A stretch of 64,000 nt of DNA from Babesia bovis T2Bo (GCF_000165395.2 NW_026261571.1:706501-770500), one strand, 5' to 3'. Counted from the stretch's first letter, positions 1-11,707 are shown. Program-made: numbers and translations. The notes: a model not told the origin generated them from the letters alone.

Positions 1-1
1 C

Positions 2-1072
2 CTTAATGATGCACTTACAGCGGTTAACGGAACTAGTATACCAGGAAACCCATGCCAAAAAGGATGGATCAGTGCTGATAGCCACTATGCATTCGTAGAA
101 ATGCGCACAATGGAGGAAGCCAGTAATTGCATACAACTAAGCGGAATAAACTACATGAATTACAGTTTAAGAATAAACAGACCAAAAACATATAACCCAG
201 AAATACTGACAGAAGCGCCATCACCAACAATACCAACATTGGACCCATCACTACTGGCACTGGGTATCGCAGGACTTAAATGTGCCTCTGAGCAAATATC
301 AGCTGCGGCTGATATGCTAGCAACAGAACGCGCGAAGGCTATGACCGATAGGTTATGCGTCCTAAACGTAACAGACGAACCAGCCCTCAAGCGCGAATTG
401 GAAGCACAAGGAAATCTCAAGTATTACCAATATATTACAGAAGATAATAAACCGCCACTATGCATATTCGAATATGAACATATTGAAATGCAAAATATCG
501 CACTAGAAGGACTAAAGAAACGTGATGTAAAAGTGGAACTTGCTGTAGATGCACTGGAACGTGGAGCAATGTCCGAAGATTTCATGAAGCAACAAATAGA
601 ATCATGCGATATCATGAAGTCACAAATACCAACAAGAGTGCTGCTACTCGCAAACCTAGTGTCCAAAGAAGACCTAGAAGACGACGCAGAATATTATGAT
701 ATCATCGATGACGTAAGATGCGAATGCGAAGAGTACGGACCAGTAGTACGAGTGGAAATGCCAAGGGTACCAAAGGGTCTCACACTAGACGAAATAAGAA
801 ATATGGATTTCTCAGCAGTAGGATGCGCATTCGTTCTATTCAGTAATATAGAAGGGGCTTCAAAAGCAAGGAAAGTACTAGATGGACGTAAATTCGGACA
901 CCGGATTGTAGAATGCCATTTCTTCAGTGAATTGCTGTTCCACGTGGGAGAATTCTCAAACCCAGCGCCTAACTTCCTTAAGGAACACTCATCCATGTAC
1001 AACCCGATCATCGCAGAAGATCCAAACCAAGCTGGAGATATCCTCAATGAACTTCGTACAGCAAACCAGTGA
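2..1072 (+). CDS. U2AF2: U2AF large subunit (U2AF65-like), 5'-truncated by window edge
   Basis: The frame is open from base 2 of the window to the TGA at 1070-1072, so the gene starts upstream; the ATG at 101 is internal. The visible 357 residues contain the end of an RRM (an aromatic and hydrophobic stretch ending around YSLRINRPKTYNP), a linker of about 130 residues, and a C-terminal UHM-type RRM. The UHM shows the family signature: VLLLANLVSKEDLEDD, then DIIDDVRCECEEYGPV and the RxF segment GRKFGHRIVE. U2AF65 binds the polypyrimidine tract and, through its UHM, SF1 at the branch point during early spliceosome assembly in the nucleus. The short introns throughout this window are its expected substrates. 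Confidence is high on family; exon structure upstream is not visible. Confidence 0.9.
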   Translation, partial: LNDALTAVNGTSIPGNPCQKGWISADSHYAFVEMRTMEEASNCIQLSGINYMNYSLRINRPKTYNPEILTEAPSPTIPTLDPSLLALGIAGLKCASEQISAAADMLATERAKAMTDRLCVLNVTDEPALKRELEAQGNLKYYQYITEDNKPPLCIFEYEHIEMQNIALEGLKKRDVKVELAVDALERGAMSEDFMKQQIESCDIMKSQIPTRVLLLANLVSKEDLEDDAEYYDIIDDVRCECEEYGPVVRVEMPRVPKGLTLDEIRNMDFSAVGCAFVLFSNIEGASKARKVLDGRKFGHRIVECHFFSELLFHVGEFSNPAPNFLKEHSSMYNPIIAEDPNQAGDILNELRTANQ

Positions 1073-1155
1073 ATAGTAATATAGATTAAGGCGATATTTA
1101 TAATATAGCGATTGTAATGTGGCCAATGAACCACAGTAGATATAAAGGTGCTACA

Positions 1156-2181
1156 TCAACTCTTGCTGTTGTGTATTATATTGCGAAGACGACTGTTGAA
1201 ACTGAATATGTCAACAGGCAAAGGATCGTCTGGCCCCAAAGGCTCTAGACGACGAGAGCCATCGTGGTTTATCCAGTCGTTTAAATATAACGAATTAAAT
1301 AACTCACGATCTAACTCAGTAGTTACATGTAACTGGTTCTTACGCAAACGTCGCTTCTCAATAACTGCATCTGATAAACGAACACCATACTTAGAACGTG
1401 ATGATGCACGATTCTTTACAGGTAATAAGTCATACTTACTACGAACCACTTTATAGTGACAACCACTCACATCCTGACAACGACCACCACGAACTAATAC
1501 AACAGAATGAGTGTGAAGATTGTGACCCTCACCAGGTACGTGACACGTCACCGTGCGCCCTGTTGACAGCCTTACACGAGCTACCTTACGCAATCCAGAA
1601 TTAGGTTTACGAGGAGTTACTACACGGATGGTAACACAAACACCTTTCTTTTGTGGACAACCCTCTAACCAACACGATCGACGGTTCTTAGGCTTGTAAC
1701 GAGGAACCATCTTAGGACGTCGACGATAAAATAAACGACCACTTATATTGCGAGTGCTGAAATGACGCACAGGCGCATAGTTGAACTTGTCAAAAGATGT
1801 ACGTAAATGGGATACTGAACAAGCTGCCGACATCAAGGAGCTGGTGAAACGGGCATTAAGGGATCCAATAGTAGATTTCAAATTAAAGGGTGTGCCTTTT
1901 CCATGAGGCATAACATGAAAATCCGATACTGGCATATCAATATCCCTCGATGATATCTTATGCTGTATACCAGGTAGTGGCCGCTTGTCCCTAATATTGA
2001 AGATTATTTCCCTACTTGATGCACTGCTGCTACGATTCATTAGTATCTCCACTTTAGAACATAGCCTCCGTGAATATACATAAGCATAATGAGACACGCA
2101 TCTACTCTGGAAGCATACATCATTAACAAAACGCAGCTTTATTTGATGATGTAATGTTTGATTCATCTGGGATATAAACAT
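1156..2181 (-). CDS. Ribosomal protein S12, probably mitochondrial (uS12m), with long extensions
   Basis: A 341-residue single-exon reading frame. The central part (about residues 150-255) is a canonical uS12 core: [19 protein letters not shown], then the [17 protein letters not shown] decoding-site segment and a [18 protein letters not shown] loop. S12 sits at the decoding centre of the small ribosomal subunit. About 150 residues precede the core. They are rich in Arg, Ser and His, with few acidic residues near the start, which suits an organelle presequence plus extension. About 85 residues follow it. Piroplasm apicoplast genomes normally encode their own rps12, so a nuclear bacterial-type S12 is more likely mitochondrial; this is inference. 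The true start may be an internal Met, as several lie in the N-terminal region. The gene is tail-to-tail with U2AF. Confidence 0.85.
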   Translation of the reverse strand: MFISQMNQTLHHQIKLRFVNDVCFQSRCVSHYAYVYSRRLCSKVEILMNRSSSASSREIIFNIRDKRPLPGIQHKISSRDIDMPVSDFHVMPHGKGTPFNLKSTIGSLNARFTSSLMSAACSVSHLRTSFDKFNYAPVRHFSTRNISGRLFYRRRPKMVPRYKPKNRRSCWLEGCPQKKGVCVTIRVVTPRKPNSGLRKVARVRLSTGRTVTCHVPGEGHNLHTHSVVLVRGGRCQDVSGCHYKVVRSKYDLLPVKNRASSRSKYGVRLSDAVIEKRRLRKNQLHVTTELDRELFNSLYLNDWINHDGSRRLEPLGPDDPLPVDIFSFNSRLRNIIHNSKS

Positions 2182-2655
2182 TTCTACAATTCGATTATCA
2201 TATTCAAAAAGGATAATACGGCAAAAATATCAAGAAGACAAGTAAAAACCCATTACATGTTACAATTGTCCTCTAAGATTTTAATCGTTCAGCTGAAATA
2301 ATGACCTTTCTTAGCATCCAAGAGATATACAATCCTCGTTCCGCCTTTATTACATACGAACGCAAAATATCTCTGACAAATAAAATAACATGAGTCCAAG
2401 GAAAATATAAACGTTGCTTGATGCCCACACACTGTTAATTAAGAAATGACAGAATGTATTCGATACAAACAAGAGACAATGTAAACTAGCATTAGGTATA
2501 ATGGAAGTATTGAAAGGGTCGCATAATATATGTTATATGTACATAAGTATTACATTGGGTAAGGCCAGGCAGCAGGATGTGTAAACGACACAATAAACCA
2601 ACAAACCTAACGGACACATACAAAAGGCGCAGATTTATTTATATAAATCAATAAA
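2182..2655. other. Intergenic region between divergent S12 and p24 genes
   Basis: About 470 bases of AT-rich DNA between two divergent starts, presumably holding both promoters. I see no open frame or RNA gene that I can support. Confidence 0.5.
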
Positions 2656-3384
2656 ATGAAGCCTGCGCTGAGTGTTGTAGCTGTACTCACAGCATATACC
2701 GTAGGAGCCGCTGGCTTCTTCTTCAATATAGAATACAACGACAGGAGATGCTTCTACGAAAATGTGCCACAAATGGCAATGATTAGCGTAAATTATGAAA
2801 TGCTTAATCAAGAAGGTAAGCTTTAATTACACGCATATATCAATACGCAGCACGCGCCTGCGTTGTTAGGATATCGGACGAAGAAAAAAAGGTACTGCAA
2901 AATACAAACCTCAAAGAAGCAACTACAAGAGGTTAGTGGGATTAATGTTGACCATTATATACACGCAGGACGTGTGACATATGTAGCCAAAAATGAAGGT
3001 ACATACTACATATGTATCGATTGCCCCGGACAGCTTTGGTATACTGCTCAAATGGCTAAAATCGCGCTGTCAATAGAAATCGCCGATGGAAATGATATAT
3101 ACGGTCGTAATACACAATACGATGTAGATAGAGAAACAACAGCCAAGAAAGATGAAATGAAGAATCTATCTGAAGAAATGCGCAAGTTCTCTATCAATAT
3201 CATCAATATCAAGAACCATCAAAGACTGGAAAATAACACCGCAAAAGAACTGCACGATACATACAAAAGCATGTACAACTACCTACTGTACTTCTACTTG
3301 CTACAATTATTCATCATCGCAGCAACAGCCCTGTTCTCAGTATACCACATCACCAGGTTCTTCAAAGCATACCGAATCGTGTAA
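2656..3384 (+). CDS. p24/TMED (emp24/gp25L) cargo receptor, 3 exons
   Basis: Exons 2656-2815, 2851-2931 and 2969-3384, with GT-AG introns of 35 and 37 nt, give 218 residues. Both junctions are phase 1, and without them the conserved frame is broken. An N-terminal signal peptide (MKPALSVVAVLTAYTVGAAG) leads into a GOLD domain with the usual cysteine pair: CFYE near residue 32 and YICIDCPGQLWY about 60 residues later. A lumenal coiled coil follows, then a single membrane span near the end and the short cytosolic tail RFFKAYRIV. The tail has the diphenylalanine COPII-binding motif but no classical C-terminal KKxx. p24 proteins cycle between ER and Golgi and package cargo, including GPI-anchored proteins. 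Whether this is the beta, gamma or delta subfamily is not clear. Confidence 0.88.
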
Positions 3385-3715
3385 ACAACATATCATTAAT
3401 TGATTTCTAAAATGTCTGTGCTTTTGAATTTGCTTGTGTTACATGTATAATTGAATCTTTCACATGGCGAGTACTTAGCTAATTTTATAAAGTACTAGCA
3501 AATTATGCATAGAATGGGCAACGTAAACGAAATTGATACCGTGTATAAACAAAACCTAAGCGACACTGCAAATGAATAGTTGCAATAAACAGAATTGTTA
3601 TACATAATGGAAAACAACAAACATGGTATATTAATCGCCAATGGAAGTTTCTAATGCGATATGAGTTTCCTGCTAATACAAGCAAAGTATAAATAAATGG
3701 CACAATGGCCGCCCA
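3385..3715. other. Intergenic region between convergent p24 and MCM3 genes
   Basis: About 330 bases between two 3' ends. It should hold both 3' UTRs. Nothing else is recognisable. Confidence 0.5.
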
Positions 3716-6595
3716 TCAACAGCTGAATACCATGTATGCATCCTCCGAAAAGACAATCGGAGATGGATCCTGGTTATGAAGACGCTTTAAGAATGATTTA
3801 AAGTCGTCCATAGACATGCGTACAGTACGAGAAAACTCAATGTACAAATCAGAAACATCAACACCCTCACCAGTGTCAAGCTTCCGCAAAGCAGTTAACA
3901 AGGCAATTGAATGATCGGTATCCACTTCGTCAGATACACTAGAAACAGTCTCGTCAGGACGTGGTGGAGCGACGACTGCCTCAACCTTTGCCTGATCAGT
4001 GGAAGGTTGTAGTTCTGCACGAGTGCGTCCACGGCCGCGCTTTGGTGAACCGCTTTCAACAGGTTCCTCCTCATAGTCAGAAGTAGATAGAGTATCCATC
4101 TCACAAACATCATAGGTATCACCAAACAAAGTGTAGTTCAGCAACTTGCCAACAGCAGAAACACACTCGGCTGTCACCCAACGCTTCATCTGTAGCTTAG
4201 TGTGAGCGACACACAAACGAATAATAGCCTCTAATGTACGAGGTGTCACTGCCTGAGGAAGCTTCAGACGCTGCTTCTCAGATTGCTGAGCACGAGAACG
4301 GAGTTGAGAATAAAGAGCAACAATAGCACGACGAGCTACCTCACTGATCTCCGGACTAGGACGCCAACCCTCTAAAGCCTCCATCTCACGATAAAACAAA
4401 TGCTTGCAGTAGTGAATGTACTTGCGCAAAAATGCAGAATCTATAATGTCATGCTCAACACCAGCACTGTCAATGTAAGTCATCTCAGAACGGCTCTTCA
4501 AAAAACCATCACCCGCCTTCATGGAAGATTTAGACTTCTTGGAGCGGTTGGTTGAAGCTACACCAGGCATCCATTGCTCCTCCCAGTGGAAACCATCAAA
4601 CGTAGCATTGGCAAAAGCTACCTGGTTCATATCACCCTCTACAGGCTGTATAACGCAACTAGTGGTGCCAGGAGCACGACCGGATTGAGCAACAGTCTTC
4701 TGAGTTGATATGACCTTTGACTTCTGAGTTAAGTTGCGAAGAACAGCTTCCGCAATGCGCTCATCCTCTACCTCAGTAGCTGCATCGCGCACCACGAATA
4801 TTAAATCGAAACGAGATATCAAGGATCGTTCAAAAGACAACTGCTGAGATACATCCATATCCTCACTCCAACAGCCATACAACGGATTAGCAGCAGCTAT
4901 CACCGTACAACGAGCGTTCAATGTTGTGTGAATACCTGCTTTAGCAACAGTCACAGTCTGCTGCTCCATGACCTCGTGAATGGCAACACGATCACCAGCC
5001 TGCATCTTGTCAAATTCATCAATGCAAACGACACGACGGTCACCCATAACCATAGCACCACCCTCAACACGACGCTCACCTGTGTCCTGGTCAACGACAA
5101 CGGCAGCAGTAAGACCAACACCGGTGGAACCACGACCAGTGGTGGAAACAGTTCCAGGTAACAAATTCATCACAAACCGCAACATCTGAGACTTGCCACA
5201 ACCAGGGTCGCCAACAAGTAATACATGAATGTCTCCCCTGATGCGATGGTCACTTGACTCATCGCTCTCGGGTCCGCCAACCAACGATAAAAGTATACCA
5301 CGTTTCACAATCTCATGACCACATATTGATGGCGCCATGGACCGAGTTAAAATGTTTAAACAATCATCGGACTGAGCTAGTTGCTTAAATTTAGCACGGT
5401 CTTCATCAGATATCTCATTGGATAGTTTCGTAGATAACTTATTCCGAATGGCCACATAATTGGCCACTAGGTAACCACGACCAATGCCGTTGTTAGTGTC
5501 ATCAGCACGACCGCATCCGGCACGATATACACCCCAAACACGAACACGGTCACCACACTGAACAATGTTACATAAGTCGTCCTGTACAATCACAGAAACG
5601 TAGCGAGGCATCTGACCAGTAAAGGAGTCCTCAGGAGTCTCCTGTATTATAAATGTCTGGTAATTGCGATAACTACTAAGACCAATCTCTTGACGGTATA
5701 TCACCTTACCCTCAGGATCAGCACTAGGAGGAAGACCATTGTCCTTCAATGTCTTGGTGAAGTCAGTCAAATCGTAATGCTGACGCAAATGAACAGTTTT
5801 CTCAGATTCATGCATCATGTCATAAACTGGCTCACCAACATATACAGATTGAGATAGCTTAGGATAGACTGAAGAACACTTGTTTACTACACCCTCAATG
5901 GCAGTAAGAGTGTTTATCATATTGCTACTTAAACCACGAGGAGTAACATGATGACGACCTAGCCAACCACAAACACCAAGTTTAGGAGGTTCAACGGCCA
6001 ATTTCGAACCCTGCGCTCGCCATACTTCCTGTATTGCATCTTGAAACGCTTGAAATGTCATGTACGGAGATTTAATGAGCATCTGAGCCAATGAAGCATT
6101 CGAACCCTCATTGCGCACATATAACATACTGACATTCACAATAACACGCAAGTGAACTGCAAGCTGAGCAGCAGCACTGTCTTGAGCCTTATCAAATGCC
6201 TTTTCTACCTGCTGATGAAGCTCCATAACCTTAGTATATATCTGCTTGTTTTCACTCGCAAATGACAAAAATCGTTCAACAGCAACACGATAATTACGTT
6301 GATAAGCCATTAAAGTCTCACGAGAACCCTCATATTCAGCAAGAATCTGCTGATGCATACGATCAAGCTGTCGCTGACGCTCGTCATCGGAACGTGATGT
6401 GTGAGTTGAACCTTCTAACTGTGATTGATATCCTGGAGATTGACTCATAAAAGCATCACTTAATGTACCAATAGAATTGGATGTACCCAAATCGGAAACA
6501 GTCAACAAGCGATCAACTGTTATAGAAGAACGCTGAGAAGGAGATCCTTCACTAGGGTCCTGACTGATGTAACGGCGCATACCCACCATTGTCAA
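3716..6595 (-). CDS. MCM3: DNA replication licensing factor MCM3
   Basis: A single-exon 959-residue MCM subunit. The N-terminal domain carries the MCM3-typical [20 protein letters not shown] stretch (about residues 215-235). The AAA+ domain has Walker A GDPGCGKS (about 460), the MCM3-type insert [19 protein letters not shown] with Walker B (about 520), [20 protein letters not shown], and the arginine finger SRFD (about 596). A winged-helix region and an acidic, Ser-rich linker lie toward the C terminus. MCM3 is one of six subunits of the MCM2-7 helicase loaded at replication origins. The extra Ser/Thr-rich N-terminal extension (about 100 residues) may be regulatory. MCM7, another subunit of the same ring, is also in this window at 55.8 kb. 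Confidence 0.93.
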   Translation of the reverse strand: MTMVGMRRYISQDPSEGSPSQRSSITVDRLLTVSDLGTSNSIGTLSDAFMSQSPGYQSQLEGSTHTSRSDDERQRQLDRMHQQILAEYEGSRETLMAYQRNYRVAVERFLSFASENKQIYTKVMELHQQVEKAFDKAQDSAAAQLAVHLRVIVNVSMLYVRNEGSNASLAQMLIKSPYMTFQAFQDAIQEVWRAQGSKLAVEPPKLGVCGWLGRHHVTPRGLSSNMINTLTAIEGVVNKCSSVYPKLSQSVYVGEPVYDMMHESEKTVHLRQHYDLTDFTKTLKDNGLPPSADPEGKVIYRQEIGLSSYRNYQTFIIQETPEDSFTGQMPRYVSVIVQDDLCNIVQCGDRVRVWGVYRAGCGRADDTNNGIGRGYLVANYVAIRNKLSTKLSNEISDEDRAKFKQLAQSDDCLNILTRSMAPSICGHEIVKRGILLSLVGGPESDESSDHRIRGDIHVLLVGDPGCGKSQMLRFVMNLLPGTVSTTGRGSTGVGLTAAVVVDQDTGERRVEGGAMVMGDRRVVCIDEFDKMQAGDRVAIHEVMEQQTVTVAKAGIHTTLNARCTVIAAANPLYGCWSEDMDVSQQLSFERSLISRFDLIFVVRDAATEVEDERIAEAVLRNLTQKSKVISTQKTVAQSGRAPGTTSCVIQPVEGDMNQVAFANATFDGFHWEEQWMPGVASTNRSKKSKSSMKAGDGFLKSRSEMTYIDSAGVEHDIIDSAFLRKYIHYCKHLFYREMEALEGWRPSPEISEVARRAIVALYSQLRSRAQQSEKQRLKLPQAVTPRTLEAIIRLCVAHTKLQMKRWVTAECVSAVGKLLNYTLFGDTYDVCEMDTLSTSDYEEEPVESGSPKRGRGRTRAELQPSTDQAKVEAVVAPPRPDETVSSVSDEVDTDHSIALLTALRKLDTGEGVDVSDLYIEFSRTVRMSMDDFKSFLKRLHNQDPSPIVFSEDAYMVFSC

Positions 6596-6868
6596 CTATT
6601 TATAGACACAAACACAAATAAAATCAATAAGATGCAACGATAATGCCAAATAGACAGTGTGTGACTTGGCTTCCAAAAGGTGTGGCTGACGACCCAAAAG
6701 TAACGTTGCCAATTAAAATAACGCCAACCTTCCACCATACATAAACCCTTAGAAAAGTGAAGATCAATCTTCTGTCGATATATGAACACAAAAGGCAGGA
6801 ATCAACAACCAGCGGGTAATGGTGTATGGGGAAGCAAAAACAATTAACATTATATCAAAAAAATAACA

Positions 6869-7378
6869 ATGACGCCGAAGCGAATACTCAAAGAGACAGA
6901 GAATCTGGCCAATGATTCACGTAAGTAAACTGGTGATGCGCCGCTAGTGAAAATTGTGTTATATATATGTGCAGCACCTGGAATCAAGGCCGAGCTCAAT
7001 CCCGGAAATAACAGACACTTTTACATACGGATGTTAGGACCAGATAGTACACCCTATGAAGGTGGCGTATACAAGCTAGAATTGTTTTTACCAGAACAGT
7101 ATCCTATGGAACCGCCAAAAGTGCGCTTCCTAACCAACATATACCACCCAAATATCGATAAACTGGGAAGGATATGCCTAGACATATTAAAAGATAAATG
7201 GAGCCCTGCGTTACAAATTAGAACCGTGCTTCTCAGTGTTCAGTCACTACTCAGCGCACCCGAACCGGACGATCCACTGGACACATCTGTAGCAGACCAC
7301 TTCAAAGCTGACAAAGCAGATGCCGAGAGACTTGCTAGAGAATGGAATGAAAAGTACGCAAAGTGTAATACAATGTAA
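6869..7378 (+). CDS. UBC13: Ubiquitin-conjugating enzyme E2, Ubc13/UBE2N type, 2 exons
   Basis: Exons 6869-6920 and 6975-7378, separated by a 54-nt GTAAGT...CAG intron in phase 1, give 151 residues, the normal UBC13 length. The fold is fully represented: [16 protein letters not shown] helix, [24 protein letters not shown], the HPN triad in [18 protein letters not shown] with the catalytic cysteine at about residue 85, and [15 protein letters not shown]. The [18 protein letters not shown] segment is diagnostic for UBE2N rather than UbcH5. UBC13 pairs with a Uev/Mms2 partner to build Lys63-linked ubiquitin chains for DNA damage tolerance and signalling. The start is chosen because it gives the first helix of the family. 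Confidence 0.92.
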
Positions 7379-7519
7379 ACACGCGTCGCGACAATACTCT
7401 ATACCATCGGATAGACAACTTACACACTGTAATCTAAGACAGTATATTAAAACGTATACCAGCGAGTTACACATGTGCTATACGCCAACAAAGTATGACA
7501 AACATTATACATTGTTTGC

Positions 7520-9208
7520 CTACTTGCGTTTGGAGGATAAACGGGTGCTACGCCTGTTCTCAGAATTTTCTTCACCGGGAACAGAAGGCACCTTGTTTAG
7601 TGTAGCAATTATGTCTGTCCATGCTGTCAACGGTGATCCGCGAATCAATGACCACATGACAAAAATGTAAACAACAGAACATACTACCACTAATATGTGG
7701 TACAACATTGTATAGTTCTTGTAAAACAAAATCCGCATTGGAGTATTATACGAAAACTCAAATCCAGGTATAGAACGATTGACCTTCTGAGTCTTCAGAT
7801 CCTTAATTAAGGGAGTCAAAAAACGAATTATCGCACGAACACTTTCATCTTGATAGATGTCACCATTAAGTGTACAACGTGGACTAGTAAGCTTCGATTC
7901 CCAGTCAATCACATGATTAGCAATATCAACGCTGTCAACCTTAACCTTACCTATGCGTAAAGTCTTAGCCAATGCACGGAAGATATTTGCAATATGACCC
8001 GATAAAGCTTTAGAATTGCACTTGTATTCAAACAAATTTTGACGCAATGGGTATGCAACCGATTCCCTCACTGTAGTTAATGTTATGGCATGGACCTTTT
8101 GACGAGTAAATTGTTCATGCTCGAAAAACAAAACCTGCGCATCCGGTTTAACAGCATTATTCAGTGTTTCCTTCACGGTACGAGATAAATTACGCTGGAA
8201 AACTGAAGATATTTCACTCGCCTTGCTAGAACTGTGTAGATATAAGTTCGGACCAGTGAGATCATCAAGACATATAACCAACTCAACATTGTCAATGTGA
8301 GCGTAGTTATTAGCAAATGTAGCAGCACCGTAAAAATTCATCACGGAGCCTGTTGTCAACAGAAAAATAAGTTCGTAATCCATGTGATCTAAGCCATGAA
8401 GTAAGCGGGATAATTCTAACAATGCGATCAACCCCGTATTATTAGTTGCAGTAGAACGATATCCCTGTAAAAGAGAAAACGTATCTACATGTGAAGCAAT
8501 TACAATCTTAGGTTTTGGCACCGTATTGGGATTCTTAGTGCTGTCACGTTGCTCTCCTTTGCCTCCAGTATCTTTTGACGTGGCAACGTCATTGTGATCC
8601 TTCAAAATGCCATGGACATTCAATGATCTAAATGAAGAAATCTTCTTGGGACCTACTGAAACAAGTCTATAACGATTCACAGTGGAACCATCAGGGTCAC
8701 TTGAAGCATAGTGTTTCATAACAGAAGAAGCGCTATCACTCTCCTCAACAATAGAGACAACTGCTTTTGAAGAATAACCCTGCAAAAAAGCATTAAATGC
8801 ATCCATTGTTGATTGATGAAAACGCGAAGGGTCGTGTTTGCAAACGGGCTTTTTAGTCCCGGAAACATTTTCCAAGGTGGGACACTCTGTGCATCCAGAT
8901 GGAGAACCTGGTTCGATCTTATCAGGAGGAGGAACGACAATAGTCACAACACCGCCTATTGTCTTAAGAAGTGCACGTAAAGTCAGGAAGTCAAAACGAT
9001 CTTTTAATATATCATTCAAATGGAGCATCAAGCCAAAAGCATTCTTCTGCAAACGCTGACCCAGAGCTGTCTCCAACTCAACGTCACTCATTTTACCACT
9101 GGCATCAAGTAAGTCGGGAAACGCTTGACGAGCATTGCCCATACGGCCTGTGTTTACACCGATGTTGAAGCCATAGTCCACATTAGCAAGTTTAAACCCA
9201 GTGAGCAT
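7520..9208 (-). CDS. NCLN: Nicalin-like ER membrane protein (M28 peptidase fold, BOS complex)
   Basis: The main exon encodes 562 residues. The region from about residue 220 resembles the nicalin M28-like fold: IVIASHVDTFSLLQGYRS, then an NNTGLIALLELSRLLHGL helix and ELIFLLTTGS. The metal-binding residues of true aminopeptidases are not all kept, as in nicalin. A C-terminal membrane span (about residues 505-525) is followed by a basic Ser/Arg/Lys tail. Nicalin with TMEM147 and NOMO forms the BOS complex at the ER translocon for multipass membrane proteins. The frame begins MLTGFKLANVDYGF, equivalent to the start of the lumenal domain, so no signal peptide is encoded. A candidate first exon is at 9259-9300, joined by a 26-nt intron (9233-9258), giving a hydrophobic MTFLAIYILSFHTI start. 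This exon is provisional. Confidence 0.72.
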   Translation of the reverse strand: MLTGFKLANVDYGFNIGVNTGRMGNARQAFPDLLDASGKMSDVELETALGQRLQKNAFGLMLHLNDILKDRFDFLTLRALLKTIGGVVTIVVPPPDKIEPGSPSGCTECPTLENVSGTKKPVCKHDPSRFHQSTMDAFNAFLQGYSSKAVVSIVEESDSASSVMKHYASSDPDGSTVNRYRLVSVGPKKISSFRSLNVHGILKDHNDVATSKDTGGKGEQRDSTKNPNTVPKPKIVIASHVDTFSLLQGYRSTATNNTGLIALLELSRLLHGLDHMDYELIFLLTTGSVMNFYGAATFANNYAHIDNVELVICLDDLTGPNLYLHSSSKASEISSVFQRNLSRTVKETLNNAVKPDAQVLFFEHEQFTRQKVHAITLTTVRESVAYPLRQNLFEYKCNSKALSGHIANIFRALAKTLRIGKVKVDSVDIANHVIDWESKLTSPRCTLNGDIYQDESVRAIIRFLTPLIKDLKTQKVNRSIPGFEFSYNTPMRILFYKNYTMLYHILVVVCSVVYIFVMWSLIRGSPLTAWTDIIATLNKVPSVPGEENSENRRSTRLSSKRK

Positions 9209-9300
9209 ATGGACCAGGAGTTCGGTAGAACACTACAAAATGATTTGATGGATCGAACAATAGTATGAAATGATAAAATGTAAATGGCAAGGAACGTCAT

Positions 9301-10043
9301 CGTATCTCGAAGGAAAAATTTAAAAAGGAGATAGCATATAAGAAAAAAAGTATAATCAGAACTGTAATGCGCACCAATAACCAACAAATATAAAGCAAAA
9401 TAAACCATACAAACATACTATGACTATAGAAACGTAATTACTGAGGTGCGTTTTTGGTATTAAAGAAGACATAAATGGCAACGCAAATAAGACATCATAT
9501 TAACCAACATAATGAGCATGATATCTACTATTACAAAATGTAATCTTCATCTTACCTCTACTTTAAGAAAGAATGCACTCCCAAACAGTAAAAAGACATT
9601 TGTTAACAACTTCATTGTTACCTTATTACCTAAGTGTGGTTAATATAGTACATTTATATGACGATTTGACCAAATAAAACATATATATACCAACCTTCCA
9701 ATCTGTACTAATTTGACTCTATGTCAGTAGTATTAGGGGGAATACATTGTAGACTCTATTGCCAATAAGGCGTTACACCATATTCCGATTTCGAAGGAAT
9801 CGTAATGACCCGCCTAGGTGTAATATAAAAGTCAATTGAAAAGATTTATTATTAATGTGTGCTGTTTCATTGGGTTAATCCTGTTGGTTGCTAACCCATG
9901 TCATGCAACAACGGTGGTGATGTACCTGCACATTACACATTAATTCTAAATAGCGTTACACATTGAGGAATAACTGTAATTTATATGTAGATTAATGTAA
10001 TAGATGCTACATTTTCTTTATTGTAAAATGGAATTTTCTTTTC
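9301..10043. other. Intergenic region between divergent nicalin and coiled-coil genes
   Basis: About 740 bases, AT-rich. I see no supported gene or RNA. It presumably contains the two divergent promoters. Confidence 0.45.
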
Positions 10044-11510
10044 ATGGCACCATTTAATAACGATGGAAGTATGTCTCTACACATGAACCACAATAGCATT
10101 CCTAGGGTATTAAAGCACTGCCACCGGGTCAACCATATCGTGGCCTGCCTATCCTATGTGGAATCATGATGATTGTGGGATCCTGTATAGAAATTAGCCT
10201 TATCAACGCCGGCTTCTACAACAAACGCAATATAGGCCCTAAGGAATCCACAGAATAAACTCGTAAGTGTTTGTTTAGCAGTATTTATTGACTTTTTACA
10301 GGCAACTATGGAATCTATGAATCGAAAGTGGAGCACCAGCTGCCTGGAGGTTTTTCTACAAGTACAATCATATGATAATTTAGCTAATTTCTGTAAGGCT
10401 CGAGCATCTGGATAAAAAATATTCGACGATACTAGAGCGTTATGAATTAAATCATCAGGTATGGTTAAATCTAAATACCGAAGACGTTTGATATTTAGTG
10501 GTCTCGTTTTACAATGTCTAATGTCGATTGTATTAGTTCATACCCTTGTGATGCATCTCATAAACACTGCTTTAGAATATAGCCGGTAGATTGGAACAAA
10601 TAAAAACCGATGTATCCCAATTGGAATCTGATATGGAAATGAACAACAAAGTCAACTCTGTTTATGATGGGTTGAGCTCACAATTTGATGGAGATATCGT
10701 CACAATAAAAACGGAAGCGCAGAATGTAAGGTTCAAAGTCCATTGAATTGTTTTATTAAATGTTCTATAAGTCACATCTTCAATATTAATATTAATGGAT
10801 CGCAGTGGATCAGCGGTATGACGATGGCCCTGGACCTACATGCAAGGCAGCAATTGGAAAAAATATCTTTTGATGAATGCGTAAAACATGAACAAAGGGA
10901 CATAGCAATGCTTGAAGCAATGGTAGATAAATTACGTCACTTGCACGGGAATGTTCTTGAGGGATTGGCATATACCGTAGAGAAGCGGCAAAAGGCGGAG
11001 CGGGAAATAATTGAAAACATATCTGAAGGTGAGTGTGGATTTATTACCAGAATATTTTCCCACCAGAAACGAAAAAACTCCTGATAGAGAAAAAGAGCTA
11101 CGAATCGGTATGGTGTTGTAACGTAACATATTGTACCTCCTAGAACAAATGCAAGATAAAATCGGAACTGTCGACGCTTATAGGTGCTCTAGAAAAACAA
11201 ATCATATCTGAAGTGGATACCATGAAACATGCTCGTGATGAATTTGAAGATTTCGTTCTGGATACTTTGGAACAACAGAGTAGGTAACTTCTTCGCGCTC
11301 CCTAACAAGTTGCAGTGACGGCATTCGCAACTTCCAAGTTTTCTCCTCTTAGAAACTGAACATATTACCGTTGTCGATATGCTTTATAATGTTGTTGTGA
11401 TTACTCTAAAATTCGGGTCACAGGTTGAACTACTGCTAAAACAATTGGTATACGACTCTTATCAATTCCCTGAATTCAGGATCCTTCTGTATGATCCTTT
11501 TTGTTCATGA
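10044..11510 (+). CDS. Eight-exon coiled-coil protein, weakly SF-assemblin-like
   Basis: Hand-built model with exons 10044-10157, 10236-10262, 10302-10349, 10384-10458, 10576-10725, 10806-11028, 11184-11279 and 11353-11510. All junctions are GT-AG and in phase, summing to 296 residues. The protein is charged and helical, with segments such as NKLATMESMNRKWSTSCLEL, RLEQIKTDVSQLESDMEMNN and EKRQKAEREIIENISEGALE. Heptad-like spacing runs almost to the end, which becomes hydrophobic. The NKLATMES start and the overall length and spacing recall SF-assemblin/beta-giardin proteins, which form a striated fibre linking centrosome and daughter buds in apicomplexans. That identity is a weak inference. 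The first exon is the least certain: a shorter version could end at SIPR (about 10106). The 3' end might also contain a further intron. Confidence 0.42.
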
Positions 11511-11707
11511 AAGTGACCGAAGATTATAATAATGATCGAGCGTTATATTTTCCTCCCATCATTGGATATAATAAACTACCGTATGGGATGTACAACAGTC
11601 ATTGGCGGGTGGAAATCAACTGTATAGACGCATGATCACCGCATGGGAAAGCCAGTGAGTTAACTAAGTAGATGCAGTAATAAAAACAAAGATGTAACGT
11701 ACAAACT

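Noticed and set aside
694..1134. Minus-strand frame of 146 codons opposite U2AF
   Set aside because: It lies antisense to a clear UHM domain and has no recognisable domain of its own.
1156..2181. S12 as an apicoplast-targeted protein
   Set aside because: Piroplasm apicoplast genomes normally carry rps12, and the N terminus lacks a clear signal peptide. Mitochondrial is preferred but not proven.
4928..5189. Short + strand frames opposite the MCM3 ATPase domain
   Set aside because: They mirror the conserved Walker region of MCM3 and have no independent support.
7320..7670. A 116-codon + strand frame overlapping the 3' ends of UBC13 and nicalin
   Set aside because: It is antisense to the nicalin C terminus and out of frame with UBC13, with no recognisable domain.
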